Source of the DNA: Chlamydomonas sphaeroides
Taxonomy: Eukaryota > Chlorophyta > Chlorophyceae > Chlamydomonadales > Chlamydomonadaceae
DNA length: 64,000 nt
Direction: 5' to 3'
Assembly: GCA_001662425.1 (NCBI GenBank)
Contig: BDDC01000126.1
Span: forward strand, 31,003 to 95,002
The notes under the pieces are model-generated. The model was not told the origin of the DNA and made no database searches. It worked only from the letters and a program-made list of their open reading frames with translations. The translations under genes were made by a program, and so were the position numbers. Below are positions 12,401 to 25,900 of the stretch, one piece after another. Positions within the stretch are counted from its first letter, which is position 1; each line of letters opens with the position of its first letter.

Positions 12401-15400
12401 ATGCCCTGCCTGCTAACCTTGGGATTTAGGTCGCCGTGCACCACGTTTTTGGTGTGCAGGTGCGCCAGCGCCGCGGCCACGCCCTGCGCAATGTCCAGCA
12501 ACATGTCCTGCGCAGCGCACAAGGGGCCCGCCCGCGACACGTCAGAATTGCGGAGCCCTGTCAGAGATGCACAGGACGGCCCGGCCCGCCGAGCCCCTCT
12601 GCTGTAGCAGCACGCCCGTCGCAACGTCAATACAACACTTTCTGTCGCTGCCGGGCACGCACCAGCCTAGGCATGCCGGTGTGCTGGTCATGGAAGGTGC
12701 CCCGGTCCAGAGCGCGGCGCAGCGTGCCGCCGTCCGCAAACTCCTGGATAATGTACAGCCGCCATTCCTGTCGAACAGACAGCCCCACATACAGAGCCGT
12801 GTCAGGTTTCAGGCGAGCGGTACGTGCGTGCGACAGCATGCGCGTGCCGTGCGCGCGGCCGCCCTGATGCTTGTGCGGCTGGGTTGGACCGCGACTGCTC
12901 CTCCACCGGCACGGGCCGTGCGACAGGCGGACTCTCCAGGCTGTGGCGTCTTGCCACCCCTGGCCAGCCGCCTCCAGAGCTCACAGGGTGTCCGGCAGCT
13001 CTGACGCGCCCCCTTCACAGCCGCTGCCGCACCTGGATCTCCGCCAGGCTCTTGCTGCGCGAGGCGCCCCCCGTGGTGAGCACCCCGCTGCCGCTGTTGT
13101 TGGACATCACGCGGCCCAGCACCGTCATGGGCTTGGCGTCCACGGCGTACGTAGCCACGATGTTGGGGTGGCTGATGGACTTCGACAGGGCCGCCTCCTG
13201 TGGGGTGCAGGGCACGTCACCAGGACAGCGTTCATGTAAAGATAGGTTCCACATGCGTGTGACCAAGCCATAGGCCGTACGCCCCGAAGCAACAGGGCCC
13301 GTCCTGGCCGAAACACTTGGGGCAGCGGCAGGGAGCTGGGCCGGGCCGCATGCTGGCAGAGCTTGGGCGGACGAGGAGCGCACCTGCAGCGCAATCTTGC
13401 GGTTGACCGAGGCCGTCGAGAAGAGCACGATCTTGACGGCCACGGGCAGGTTGTGCCACATGCCCTTGTACACCTGAGCGCACGCGGCGGCCACGGGGAA
13501 GAGCAGGTAGTGAGCAGGGACGGTGAGCGCAGGGTTCGCCATCGGGCTCAGCAGGGGGTGCGGTGCATGAGCCGCCCGTCAACGGTCGGGACCACTCACC
13601 GTCCCGAACCCGCCGCTGGCCACCACGTCCGTCACTATGAGCTGGTTGTCGTCGATCTGCGGCGCCGGGCCGGGGCAGGTGCATGGCGGGGGTTAGGGCG
13701 GGGTCCCGCTTGGGTTCGTGGCACGGGCTCTCAGCCCAGACCATAGCATGGTCTGTCAGCCCCGCCGCCACGCTGTCGCGCTGTCGCTAGCCAGGCAATA
13801 GTGTGGTTTGTGCAACAAGATCTCGGCCCAGAGGCCACACGGCTTGGTAGGCAGCGGCACCGCCGCCACCCCGCTTGCACCCAGCTGCCCACCTCGCTCG
13901 CGAGGTCGACACTGAGCCGCAGCAGCTCCTCCAGCACGGGGTTGTTCGTCAGCTGCTCCTGCAGGTTTTCCGGGTACTTGGACGCGGTCGTGCAGGCAGC
14001 CGTGGTGGCGGTGGTCGTGGCCGTGCCCAGCGCCACCGCCGTCGCGGCCCCGGCAATGCCGCCGCCGGCACCACAGTTTCCCATGGCCGCCTCGGCCGAC
14101 TCCTCGCTGCCGCCAGGCATCCCGCTGCTCCCGCCGGGAATGCCGCCGCTGTCGCCCGGCGCGTTGGCCCCGACCGCGGCCACGGCCGCCTCCGCTGCCG
14201 CTATCGTCGCAGCCGTGGCGGCAGCCGAGGCGGCCTTAGGCAGCATGCCGCCGTGCGGCACAATGCCGTTGGTACTGGCGCCCCGCCGGCCGGTGCTCTG
14301 GCACCGCTCGGCCCGCTCCTTCGCCTGCCCCACCGTGGTGTGGCTGCGCTCGCGGCCCCGCAACCCCGGCGCGCTCACACGCCGCTGCAGCCGAGCCACA
14401 ACTTGCGAGATGCCGGTGAGGCCAGTCAGCGATGGCATCGCAGCGGCGGCGGCCGCGGTCGGCGTCGGCGCGCCGCTGGCGCTGTCAGCGCTGCGCAGCA
14501 CAGACGGCGAGTGCTGGTGCGCGGGCGAGCCGCGCGCCCGGGAGCCGCGGCTGTCCGGGGCGTGGGAGTCCGAGGGAGCCATGTTCGCAACGCCGAGGAT
14601 GGTGAGGTGTTTGAACAGCTCGGCCAGGTCCGAAGGCGCAATGTTCACCGGCGCGCTGTCCGTCAGAGCCCGATGCGGCGGCCGGAGCTCGCCGTCGGGC
14701 CCAACACGGGCCGTGCCGCCGCTACCGCCCGCGCCGCCGCTGCCGCCCACGGCGCCGCCGCCACCGCCGCCGCTGTTGCCAACGCCGCCGCTGCCGGCCG
14801 CGCCGCCGCTGGCGCTGCCGCCGGGGCCGCCGTCGCCGCTGCGCCCGGCCGCGCCGGTGCTGGAGCTCGCCGTGTCGGTGGGCAGCGGCTCGCCGGAGGA
14901 GACCACGAGCTGCGTAGCGCCGGGGTCCTTTCCAGCCAGGTGATCCAGGATGAGCTGCGCCAAGGGGTTGGTCTTGCTCAGCTCCTCGAGCTGATGCGCC
15001 TGCTTGGCCTGAAGGCCGCGCAGGTGCTTCTCCCGCTCCTGGCTCTGGTTGCGGCGTCCGCAGGCGAACACGGCCAGGCCGACCAGCAGCGCGATGGCCG
15101 CGGCGCCGCCCACCGCGCCGCCAACAATGGCGCCGATCGGCGGGCCGCTGCCTCCACCGCCGCTGCTGGCCGGCGGGGGCGAGGCAACGGCGGAAAATTG
15201 CCCTGTGCGATTGGGGGAAGGGCAGGGTCAGGGAGCGGCGGCCAGCCAGCCAGCGGGCGCACCACACGAGCCATGCCGCATGGGCGTGCCATGCCGCCTC
15301 GACATGCTGCGCACCGTTCATGAAGGCGGTCAGATCGGGTCGCGACAGCGTGGGGTCTACGAGCAGGGTCAGGCCGTCCGTCTCAAACGCCGACACGCGC

Positions 15401-18400
15401 ATCTGCGATACCACCAAGGCCGTGGCGTTCGAGTCCACCACCTGCGGGCGTAGCCAGGGGTCCAGGGCCGAGGCGCACAGCACGTTGGTTGCGTCCCGCA
15501 AGCGACCAAGCCTGAAGCGCGTGGCTGGGTCCACTGTGACTTGAGTGCTCTCCCACGCTGCAGGACCTTGTTGCGACGCTACCCCTTTGCCACCAGGACC
15601 TTGTCGTGTTTTAGATCGCTGCACACTTGAGACAGGGCCAGGGCCGGGGTCGGGGCCGCAGCGCCGAGCGTGACGGAAGGCCTCACCACAGTATCTTTCG
15701 GGAACAGCACGCCGCAGGTGGCTTCGCTGAGGCCGGGCGGCAGCTGCACGGGAGTGCCCTCGGTGCCGTAGCTGGCGTAGCAGGCCTGCAGCAGCGCCAG
15801 CTCCTCGCGCGACACCAGCAATGTCACGCTGGACAGCGACACCCGCGCCGCGCCGGTCCTGCAGGGCAGCGAGGCAGCGACGCGTGCCTCGGCAGCTGTC
15901 GGGCAAGGTGCTACAAGCAGCGAGCCCCAATGTGCACCTGGCTGGGAGTCGAGGCGGAGGCGCGTGGCCGCGGTTTACGCCCTCCCTCGCGGCGCCCTGA
16001 CGCTCTAGCCGTGCCGTGCGGCACTCATCTGCCACCGTTCTTACCTGTCGTACCACACGAACCACATGCCCGTCTGCAGGTAGACGAATGGCTGCCCGCT
16101 CTGTGCGACAGTGGTCTCATTGTACGGCACCCTCCAGCCCACGCCCCGGATGCTCATGTGCCGGAACGACACGCCTCCGGCGCCAGCCGCCGACACATAC
16201 GACAGCCCGCCTGTGAAGTCCAGCCAGATGTTGCTGAAGGGCTTGCCCTGGATCCGCAGCTTGCGCCGGACCGTCAGCACGCCCGGCGCCGGCCATAGCT
16301 CGCGCTGCAGCGTCATGTTTTGCTGCAGGATCATGACCACCACCGTGCTGTTGCCCGTAGTGAGGCCATCGGCCTCCGCCAGCTTTGTGTACATGCTCTC
16401 CGGCGTGGCCAGCAAACGTGCTAGCATGTTCTCGTTGTACACCGCGATCTGTGGGGACACAACCCCGACATGGGCGGCTCGAGGACGGGCGGGCACCCAC
16501 CGCACCACCGACGGCTAGCTTGCTTAACGCTCCCCATGGCGCTGGACCAGGCGCTACGCTAGGATGACACAAGGCGCGTGCGAGTAAGCAGAACCGTCGG
16601 AGCTGCGCCGCGCGCAATCCCCTTGGAACCTCGCCACGCGTCCCGCTTCGCGCGGTCCAGCGGTGTGTCTGTCAGTCTCCTGTCAGCAGCGAAAGTATGT
16701 TTTAACGCACCATGTAGGGCGGCCCCGTCCGGAAGTCGGTGCCGATGAGCTGGTTGACTCCCGTCTCCGGTTCCAGCAGCGTGACGCCAAAGGTGCGGCT
16801 GGTGATGGATATGTTGGCACCGGTGATGCCCATGCCGCACAGCCGACTGAACGACAGCGTGTCCGACGCAACGGCAGACACCTACGGCCAGGCAGCCATG
16901 CGCATCGGCGTCAGGTGCATCGACACATATACCACAGCGTCAATTAGCACGCGCTTGCGACTAGCCGGCGGAGATGCTCGGCTCAAGCTCCGCACTGCCA
17001 GCCGCTTCAAGAACAGCCACGGCGCCACGATGCGCAAGGAATTGCTGCCGCAACGCCAGCTGCACGGCTGCGGCCGCGCCGGCGCGGGCCCAAGCCTTTC
17101 CACCGCCTGGCGGCGCCAACATGCCGGCGCACCTCCATGCGCTGGATGAGGGTCTGCCAGGCTGCGAGCGCGGAGATGGCCTGCGTGGGGTTGGTCAGGA
17201 TGCTGGTCCAGTACTGCAGGTGCACGAACTCGTCGCCTGACATGACGCCCGTGGTGTTGACCAGGTGCAGCCGGCCCACGTCCTGCAGCGTCAGCTGCCT
17301 GTGCGTCACGGGATGTGCGGGGTTTACGGCAGAGGGTCAGCATGAACCATGGTCGACGCGCACTGCACGACTTGTTTGCAGAATTTCACGGCGGCTCCGT
17401 TTGGGCCGGTGGGCCGCGGGTCCAGGCGCGCCAGCATGGCATGGTCGCGGGAGCAAGGCCCTGGCAAGGCAAGGCCGGCCGCGCGCACCTCTGGAAATGG
17501 AAGGCCCACATGGGGACCGCGTACGCCGCCACCGGCGTCAGGGCAAGGTTCACCATGATCACATTCACCAGCTGCGGGCGCAGCACATCGGGACCCGCAA
17601 GCACCGAACCGTCAGCACCCTGCCTTCCGCCGTTACCGGTGCGGGGGCCGCACCCCGATCCCCGATGACCCCTGCAAGGTTCCTGCCTCAGCCGCTGCCG
17701 CTGAGCCCACAGCGTCGCACGCGGGGCGGTCCGGAGCGGCCCGGGACCGCACCTGCACGAACGCCGCGCTGCGGAGCTTGAAGATCGCGAGCCCACCGCC
17801 AAAGTCCAGGATGAGGCTGCGGTTAGCGCTAGGCGCCGACTCGATGGTCACATTGCTGCTGATGAAGATGCCGCCGCCGTCTGTAGGCCACCTCATCATA
17901 TCAAGCGTGATGTTGCTGGTGAGCCGCAGGACAGAGCGCTGCTGCTGGCATGTGAGCACGTCCGTGTTTTCAATCAGCTTGAGCGCTGTCACGAACTCGT
18001 CGTGAGTGGACACGGGGTACAGCGTGTCCGCGACGGGCGGGCAGGCGGTGGGGCTGAGGTCTGCCCAGAATGCACAGGACATGGACAGGTCCTGCGGCGC
18101 GGCAGCGGCAGGGGTGAGGAAGCGGCGTGCCCCGGCGGCTAGATGGGCACGAGCGCATGCGACACATCGACGCGAGCCCAGGGCTGGGCAGCCAAGGAGG
18201 AAGACTGGTGCAGACTCCAGGGTGCCGCGTGGGGATGCCCAGAAGACGAATCCCGGAATCACGTGTGCCCAGTTCTCTGGCGGCGCCTCACCTCAATCCA
18301 GAGCGGCCCCAGCTGCGCGTACTTGACGAACATGTACGGGTACACGAACTGCGACACGGCCGACAAGGGTGTACGACATGGTTAACCCAACGTACAATCC

Positions 18401-19454
18401 GTGCATTGCACCGCTGCAAGCCTTGCAATAGGCGCGCGCGTGCTGCTCCCATGCGGCCCCAGGCTCACCCGCACTTCTGGGCGGACCCCGCCCGAGATGG
18501 CGGACAGCTGCTCCGGCTGCGAGCGGAGCAGCCCCAGCCCATGGCGCAGCCGGGTGAGCCCTTCGCAGGGCACGCCCTCCATCGTCATCCGCAGCATTGT
18601 AAGCTTTGCCCCAGGCTGCAGCTCCACATACAGGCGGAGCTTATCGATAAGAGGCTGGAGGGCCGGGACCTGCCGGGACCCAGGGCATAATGGGGGCGGC
18701 TCGAAACCAAGCATATAAACACACAGGCACGTCGGCGTGACGCAGAGCAGGCGCCCTTTCATTGCATCGGAAAGAAGGGGCCCGCCGAAGCCGGCAGGCG
18801 CCAGGTGGAACACGACTCCAGCACCCACCTGTCCCCAGCCACTGGCGATGGAGCTGCTGAGATTAACAGACGGCTGCGCAGACCAATCCATTGTCAAGCT
18901 GACCAGCACCAGCTCCGCGCCTGTGCGCATAGGGCCACCACGCAGGACATGCACATGCAGCACAAGCTGGAGCTCCTAGCTATGAACAAGTTTAAAGCCC
19001 TTAACCACAGGCAGCTATCATCTTGAGTGCCCAGCCGAAGTTTGGACGCCAGCTACTTGCCTGCGCGCACGTCAAACCGGTTCTCCACGACCTTCGTGCC
19101 GTTGCGGGTCTCCCATAGCTGAACTTGCGATGAGGAGAATACGGTAAAGAAGGGCGAGCCGACGAAGGCGGTGGGGCCGGGCCCGCGCACGACGACAGAG
19201 CGGTTCTGCGCCAGAGGTCTGAGGTCCGCTGCGCTGCTGAGCACAACCGATGACTTTGATAGCATTCCATCCAGCTCGGGATAGAATAAGCCGTCTGCCG
19301 AGGTCAGGCGAAAGCTCGTCGTGTTTGCTGCCAAGGCGCGCTCGCTCCAGTGTAGGCTCAAAGCTGACAGCAGCGCTCCAAGCAACCTCAGGGTAACAGC
19401 CTCCACGGCCCGCCTGCCTGGCTGAAGCACGCGGCGATGTCTCCCTCTGGTCAT
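9490..19454 (-). CDS. Receptor-like TKL protein kinase with beta-helical ectodomain
   Basis: Twenty-two phase-consistent exons give about 2,110 aa. The start ATG at 19454 opens a signal peptide (LRLLGALLSALSLHWSERAL). About 800 extracellular residues follow with repeated hydrophobic strand-turn motifs (such as NRSVVVRGPG, RSLILDFGGG, SNIWLDFTGG) and many N-x-S/T sites, suggesting a pectin-lyase-like beta-helix. Exon 13893-15202 holds a Gly-hinged TM helix (AAAIALLVGLAVFACGRR), a basic stop and a long Ala/Gly/Ser juxtamembrane region. The kinase domain runs over 13656-11064: glycine loop GGFGTVYKG, VAVKIV lysine, FADGG, HGDLNPKNVLL catalytic loop, ADFGLS, AAPE across a splice, DTYAFGVLLWELYWGRP and QRPSFEEVL. 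Catalytic Lys, Asp and DFG are present. The HRD Arg is Gly, so it is a non-RD kinase. The last exon (10938-9490) is a 482-residue low-complexity tail. The ligand is unknown. Confidence 0.85.
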
Positions 19455-20308
19455 GCTGGCCCGAGCTGGGGCCACAAGGGGCCCACAGCTCACCCAGCCT
19501 GACTGTTCGAGCCTGACATTCAGCTGCAGCGGGCCACGGCCTCGTCGACCAGGTGTGTGACGCAGTAAAATGTTAACAGCTCAGCGCCGGCCTACAGGCT
19601 AACAACAGCGGCATTGCGTACAGGAAAGCAGTGCGTAAGAAGTTTGAGCTCGTCACTTCGGGGTTGCGAAACGGCCACTGCGCGGACCAGCTTGTCTGAG
19701 AGTGTGAAACTATTATCATAAGGCAGATGGATATGCAAGAGCCGTATGCGTATCACGCGTACACAGGCCGACAGAGGTGCGTTCGGCATGCACGACAACT
19801 TGCTCGGCCACCTCCCTCCCACCCCACCCCACCCGGCCGCACATAACCGGATGCCGACCCCTTCTGTACGCACCACACCACACGCGCCCACGTAGCAAGT
19901 ATACACCGGTATTGGGCAATACATGGGCCCCGTGGCCCACCGAAGGCCCCCAAGAATCCGCCGGCGAAGTGTTGTTCGCAGCGAAACGGTTGGCCTTGTC
20001 CGGACATCCGAGCACGTCTGTACTGCACTATCTCCCTGCCTGTCCTGCATGCAAGGACAAGTGCACCATCAGCACCACGCACGCCTACCCCATGAGCACA
20101 ATGCCGCTGTGTCGCCCAACAGCTCCTACCCCGCCACCAGTCGTGCAACACCATTGCAAGCCCCGCCCAGTCCCTGCACGGCGCACACGCCCCTGCAAGA
20201 ACCAACCCACACCGCTCCTCACCCCCAAGCGCACCAGCGCACCATCCCACTTCCACGCACCGAACTCCCGCAGTCACGCTCTGCCCACCTCATGCACAGC
20301 TCGCTCGC
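19455..20308. other. Spacer between two co-oriented minus-strand genes
   Basis: No exon is seen. It contains the 3' flank of the prolyl 4-hydroxylase gene and the presumed promoter and 5' UTR of the receptor kinase. The kinase-proximal part is less GC-rich than the coding DNA. Confidence 0.5.
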
Positions 20309-22519
20309 TCAATAACCTGCGGCCCCGCGTGAGCGGATCCACTTGGTGGCGACCCACTTCTCGCCCTTCTTAACCGGGCAGCCGCCGTGCAGCGCATGTG
20401 GGTCAATCTCGCCATTGGGCTTGACGCCCCAGAAGAGCACCGCGTCGCCCATGCGGGGCGCGTACTTGAACGACCCGTCGTCGCAGTTACGCCAGTCCTG
20501 GATGGCCCGGTCCGCGCCTGCGGGCCCGGGCAGCAACGCGTGTAGGTTCATGGCGCAGTGGAACGAGCCCCACACCTTGAACAGAACTGTACACCTCGCA
20601 TGGCGCGGCAACGGCATGCGACGCAGATGGGCGTCGTGTTCCGGGATTGACGCGCAAGCGGCAATTTGGGGCCGGCTGTGTGTTGCGGCAAGCAAGGCCG
20701 CCAAGCAAGGCGCAGTCGCCCTTGCGCTCCGCCGCACCGTTTACGCCCTCCTTCTTGAATACGGTCTCGCCGCCCTCCAGCACCTCGCTGAGGTACAGCA
20801 GCACGGTGGCGATGCGCTGGCTGGGCTGCGGCCCAAAGTCCTTGGGGTCAAAGGTGTCATAGTGGGAATCGTAATGCTGCAGGTTCTCGTAGTGGAGCAC
20901 GTTGAAGGCCTGGGGCGGCAGGCAGTATCGGGAGCGGGGAGCTGGGATGGCCAGGCCACGGCTCTCTTGTAACTGCAGGCAGTATCAGCGCTTCTTGCGG
21001 CCAGCGACTCGCAGCCCATGCACGTAGACTTGCGGATGAGGCTCGTAGAAGGTCACGCCACACAGCGGCAGCGGGACAAGGGTTATATAGACAGCATCGC
21101 ACGCAAAACAGCGTTTTCTTGGGCTCTACGCTTCCTGCCTGGCGGCCTAGCCGTGTCACGGCGTACCTCGCCGTTATCGGCTGGCAGCAGCGTGGCTGCC
21201 GCGATGCGCTGCTCCACCCAGGACAGCACGCCGTCGGGGTCCTGGCCCGACGACAGGAAGGTGCCGGTGCTTGTGCGCGTCTGCTGCTCGCTCTCCGCCG
21301 CCTCACCGGGCCTGCGGGCGGAGCGAGGAGGTCACGTCAAAGCGCCGCGTGTGCAAGCTTCAGCGTTGCGAGGTAAGCCGCCCTCTCCAGGCCGCTCATG
21401 TGTTCTTTGTAACGGTGCCAACAAGGGCCCGACGCCCAAGCAACACGGCCGCAGCGCGCGCTGCAGCCTACCTGTAGGCCAGGCCCGAGGGGTACATGTA
21501 CTTCCCCGCTAGCGCGACGATGTGCTCGGCGCGGCCTTTGTCGATAAAGCCCGGAAACACCACGACGCGAGGGTACCATGACAGAATCTGAGGGCGGCGT
21601 TACACAGGCAGGCGGCAGGGGTGGGTGAATGATGTGCGACCAGCTTGGCCTATGGCCTTCCGTGCACGCTGACGAGGGCAGGTGCAGGGCGCAGAGGTTA
21701 TGTACTGGGCAAAGGGTAATTGGCGCAAGGCCCTGCCGGCGCCAGGAGGGCTGTCCCGCGCTTCCGGCCCCGCAGCCTGCTCAGTGCCTGACCAGGCAGC
21801 AAGCAGCTGCCCGCACACGCCTGCTCAGCCAGCATGACGGCGCCGACAGTTGACCAGCCAGCAGTGGTTGCCATGGCCACGCCAGCACCCCGGGCCGCCG
21901 GAAACGCAAGGGTTGGCCGAAGGCCTGGTGCTTGCGTCCACACAGGGCGACGCGGGCCGTGCGCGCGATATGGGCGGCTCAGCACAGCCGTGCAGCTGCT
22001 GGCTGGGGCCTCACCTGGAAGGGGATGATATAGGTGGTCTCTGACCCAGACTCAGCAGGTTTGAGGGGTGGGCGGATCTTGAGCAGGCCCGTGTTCTCCA
22101 GGACCCAGTGCTCCAGGTCCACGGGGTCGAGCGGGTTGACGCTGACCTTCGGTAGGGGCACTAACGCCGGGCTGGCCTGCACCACCACCTCTGCCTGTCG
22201 GCGCTCCCCCTCGGCGGCTTTGATCGCCGCTGCTGAATCGTCGACGGCCGTGAGCTTGCGGCTGCTCAGCTGCGGTAGGGCAGGCAACAGCCCGTGCATG
22301 CTCGGCGATGGACACGCCATGACAGATACCCCTTGTGGCAAAAGCGCATCCCCATTGTGCCCAGGAAGCACGGTTGCGAGCCCTCAGGTTGATAGCAGCA
22401 CGCACCTGCACCGGCGTGGGGTCAGGCAGTTGCGCTCCTTGTTGCGTGAACCGGCCGAATAGGAAGCTGAGCATGCATAATATGATCACTATGGGTGCGG
22501 AAACCGCTTGGAGCTTCAT
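20309..22519 (-). CDS. Prolyl 4-hydroxylase, membrane-anchored
   Basis: Six exons: 22519-22406, 22269-22015, 21587-21472, 21311-21167, 20909-20738, 20517-20309, all in phase, giving 336 aa. This is a 2-oxoglutarate/Fe(II) dioxygenase that hydroxylates proline in secretory-pathway proteins such as Hyp-rich wall glycoproteins. The N-terminus is a signal anchor (APIVIILCMLSFLFGRF), giving type II topology in ER/Golgi. Family motifs: WYPRVVVFPGFI and FLSSGQDPDGVLSWVEQRI; iron ligands in YDSHYDTFDP (His and Asp) and the distal His in DPHALHGGCP; the 2-oxoglutarate Lys in KKGEKWVATKW. WRNCDDGSFKYAPRMGDAVL also fits. I placed the exon 5/6 junction so that FKKEGVNG joins ADRAIQDW, matching plant enzymes. 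All catalytic residues are present. Confidence 0.93.
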
Positions 22520-22906
22520 GGTGGTGTGCGCAGCAGTCTAGAACGATAAAGAAGAAGCGGTTTGCGCGGGTGTAGCTGCGTCGCGCTGTGGTGACTAGGA
22601 GGCGTGATCACGGTCTGGCAATTGTCTAGTGAGTTGTCTGGGGCTTCAGAAGCATGGCACGAGAGAGTGCATGGAGGACTCTGTAACTGTAATCCCTCGC
22701 GCTGTTTGCCGCATGTCGCAAAAGATTCATACCTAGCCACACACAGACAGGCAGCCGAGCGTTATACCTAGGTCGCCTCACGACGATTTCCAGCGGCGAG
22801 AGCTGTCGCCGCGCACACACTATCTGTGCCTTGTTTGCTGCTCCGCGACCACCTTTGTTAAAGCACCTCTTGCAGCGGGGGCCGAGGGCCCCGGCACACG
22901 GGCGAG
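22520..22906. promoter_or_regulatory. 387-bp divergent promoter region, P4H / PRP31
   Basis: Start codons of the minus-strand prolyl 4-hydroxylase and plus-strand PRP31 face away from each other across 387 bp. Both core promoters and 5' UTRs must fit here. No clear TATA box or named operator was identified, so bidirectional control is inferred from geometry only. Confidence 0.55.
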
Positions 22907-25900
22907 ATGGCGACGCTCGCCGAAAGCTTTCTAGCGGACCTGGAGGACCTGTCGGAGGATGAGCCCGAGCAGGAAGAGGAGGAGGAGGACGCGGAGCAGG
23001 AGGCCGACGACGGAGTAGGTCGTGGATGGCCCGGAGCCTCCGTGCATCTCCACCGCCGCACGCTCGTCCCGCGCCCCGCACTCGGGTGCTACTTGGGCGC
23101 ACTCGGGGTTTGGCAGCAAAGCTGCCGCCTGGAGCGGGTGTCCTCTGCACGTGGCGCTTCCGCTCTCACCACCAGGCCTGTCTGCCCCGCTCCTCCACCA
23201 CGCCTGTTTGCTGAACCGCCTTTGCCTGCCGTGCCCCTCAGATGGATGACATCGAGGCGCTAAACTTCGATGACCTGTCCGCTGTCGCAAAGCTCACTAG
23301 CGAATCGCGCTACAAGGACGTGCTGCAGGTGCGGCCTTGCAACGCGGGGATGTCACGGACGCTGTGGGCGTTCGTGGCAGCAGGGCCAGCTGCGCCTGGG
23401 CCTTTACGGGGTTGGGAGCACCTTGCACGGCTCGCCAGCATCACTGTAGCGTGCCGTACCTTCGCAGCGCGTGCGTGCGGCGCTGGAGTCTGCGGAGGAA
23501 GAGGGCGAGGGCGCGGACCGGCGAGTGGCTGGGTCGCTGGAGGACGACCCAACCTACAAGTGAGGCGGCGGAGTGGGGGCCGCCAATGGGTGCCGTATGT
23601 GGGCCGGGGGCCGCCGAGCGCGGTTTCGGCGTGGGCACTTGAGCACAGGGAGCCGCCTCCACTGCTGCCTGCTCCCTGACGTCTGCCAACCAGCTGGGCC
23701 GTGCCGCGGCAGAGTGCTTCGTCGATTAGCGGCCGGGCGAGGGCTGGGCTGTTGAGTTAAGGTTGATGATCATGGTGCTGCCTGCCGGAGGCAGCGAGCC
23801 CAGACTGCGGTCTGGGGTTGTGAACGACCGCACGACGCTGCTGGCCTGCGTCGGCCAGCTCGCCGCCTGTCGCTCCCGCCTCCGCCCCTGCTGCCTGACA
23901 CCATGGTTGCTTGCCCGCCCAGGCTGCTGGTGGAGTGCAACCGCCTGGCGGTTGACATCGACAACGAGATCGCGGTGGTGCACAACTTCGTGCGCGACAA
24001 GTACCGGCCAAAGTTCCCCGAGCTCGAGTCCCTGGTGAGCGCCCTACTATACGCGCGCCTGCCAGGGCCCACGCCGCCCACCTGCCAGCCGCCTGTCCTG
24101 CAGGCGGAGCTCTCCCTCCCTCCCCAGCCACACACAGTGTTCCGCCGCAGCGTGCAGCAATGCCTTGCACACCGTGCACCCTCCCCTGCCCACCCCGCCC
24201 CCGTCAGGTGCACCACCCGCTGGACTATGCGCGTGTGGTCCAGCGCATCGGCAACGAGATGGACCTCACGCTGGTGCCGCTGGACGACATGCTGCCCGCC
24301 GCCACGGTCATGGTGGTCACCGTCACAGCCACCACCACCTCGGGTGCGGCGCACAGCCTTAGTGCTAGGAGGCCTAGGAGGGGGCCTGGGTTGTGGGATG
24401 TGCCGTAGTAGCTTTGGCCGGGGCGGAGCGCAAGTTCGGGCCGGGCCGGGCGGGGCCGCTGCTGCTGCGTCGCAAACGTGGCTGCCTGCGGAGGCCGCCG
24501 CAGTAGCAGAGGGGCAGGACCCCAAGGGGCAACGGCGGGATGTCACCCAGGGCAGCGTAGGCGTGCAGCGGGCACGTGAAGTTGGGTCGCTGATACCAGC
24601 GTGCCGGCCCCTCTGCCCTGGTGGCTGTGGTTCGGCGGTGTTGTGGTTGGTGACCGGCCTGCCGCTGCGTGCTGCTGTGGCCCCAGGCAAGCCGCTGGAC
24701 GAAGAGGCCCTGGCGCGTGTGATGGCGGGCTGCGACATGGCCATCCAGCTGGACGAGGACAAGCGCACGGTGGGGCGACGCGGAGGGGATGGGGGCCGTG
24801 GGAGGGGAGGGATGGCGGCGATACGCTGGGAGCGCGGGAAGGGAGGGCCGGAAGGGGGCCCGCCTTTCATCGTGATGACGGCCGCCCGTTGCAGCCGCCT
24901 GCACTAAGGAAAGAAGAAGAGGCTCGCGTGCAGATGCCGGTTTCCCTCGGCCTGCCCGTCTGCTGGGCCCTGCGCCGTGCCGCCACGCGTGCCGCGTTTT
25001 ACCCGCTTGCCGTCCCTCCCGTCGCGCCCCCACCCCACCCCACCACGCAGATCCTGCAGTTCGTGGAGAGCAAGATGAACAAGGTGGCGCCCAACCTGTC
25101 GGCGGTGGTGGGCACCGAGATCGCCGCCAAGCTCATGGGCGTGGCGGGAGGGCTGCTGTCGCTGTCGCGCATGCCCGCCTGTAATGTGCAGGTGCGGGAG
25201 CTGGGCCGAACGCAGTGGATGGCGCTCTGCGGCTCCGCTGCAGGCTACGGGACTGGGGCGCCTTCGTTGGGCGCTTTGGCACGGGCCCCGTGCCCCCGCG
25301 CTGATGCCGCTGCTCGCCCTGCTGCCTCGTGCCTGCGCCCCCCTGCCAGGTGCTGGGCGCCAAGCGCAAGACGCTGGCGGGCTTCTCCTCCACCTCGACG
25401 CAGCCGCACCAGGGCTTCATCTTCGGCTGCTCCATCATCGCGCAGACGCCGCCCTCGCTGCGCAACAAGGCCGTGCGCCTCATCGCCGCCAAGAGCACGC
25501 TGCTGGCTCGCAAGGACGCGTACGGGGAAGACCCCACGGTAGGGCGCCGCCAGCGGAGGAGGAGCAGGGATGGCACGATCCCGGCCGCTAGCCGCTGGGG
25601 CTCCACGCTGCCATCAGCACCAACGACCGGCACACCCGACCTACGCCTACCTGTGCCACTGTCGCCGTTCCTCCCTCCCTCTCCACAGGGCGGCTATGGT
25701 ACCGAGATGCAGGCGGAGGTGGTCCGCAAGATCGAAAAGTGGCAGGAGCCGCCGCCCGGCAAGCAGATCAAGCCGCTGCCCATCCCCGACGCCGAGGTGC
25801 GCCGGCAGCAGCCGCGCGCCTGCCTTGAAGGCGCTTGGTCTTCCTGCCCAGCCAAGCCGCTGTGTCGACCTTGCCTGAACGCGTGTCGCTGGGCGCATGC

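Noticed and set aside
9904..15323. Long plus-strand open frames (such as 9904-10923, 13801-14943 and 13875-15323)
   Set aside because: They are antisense shadows of the kinase gene's Ala/Gly/Pro-rich exons. They have no domain motifs, and the minus-strand exon chain fully explains the region.
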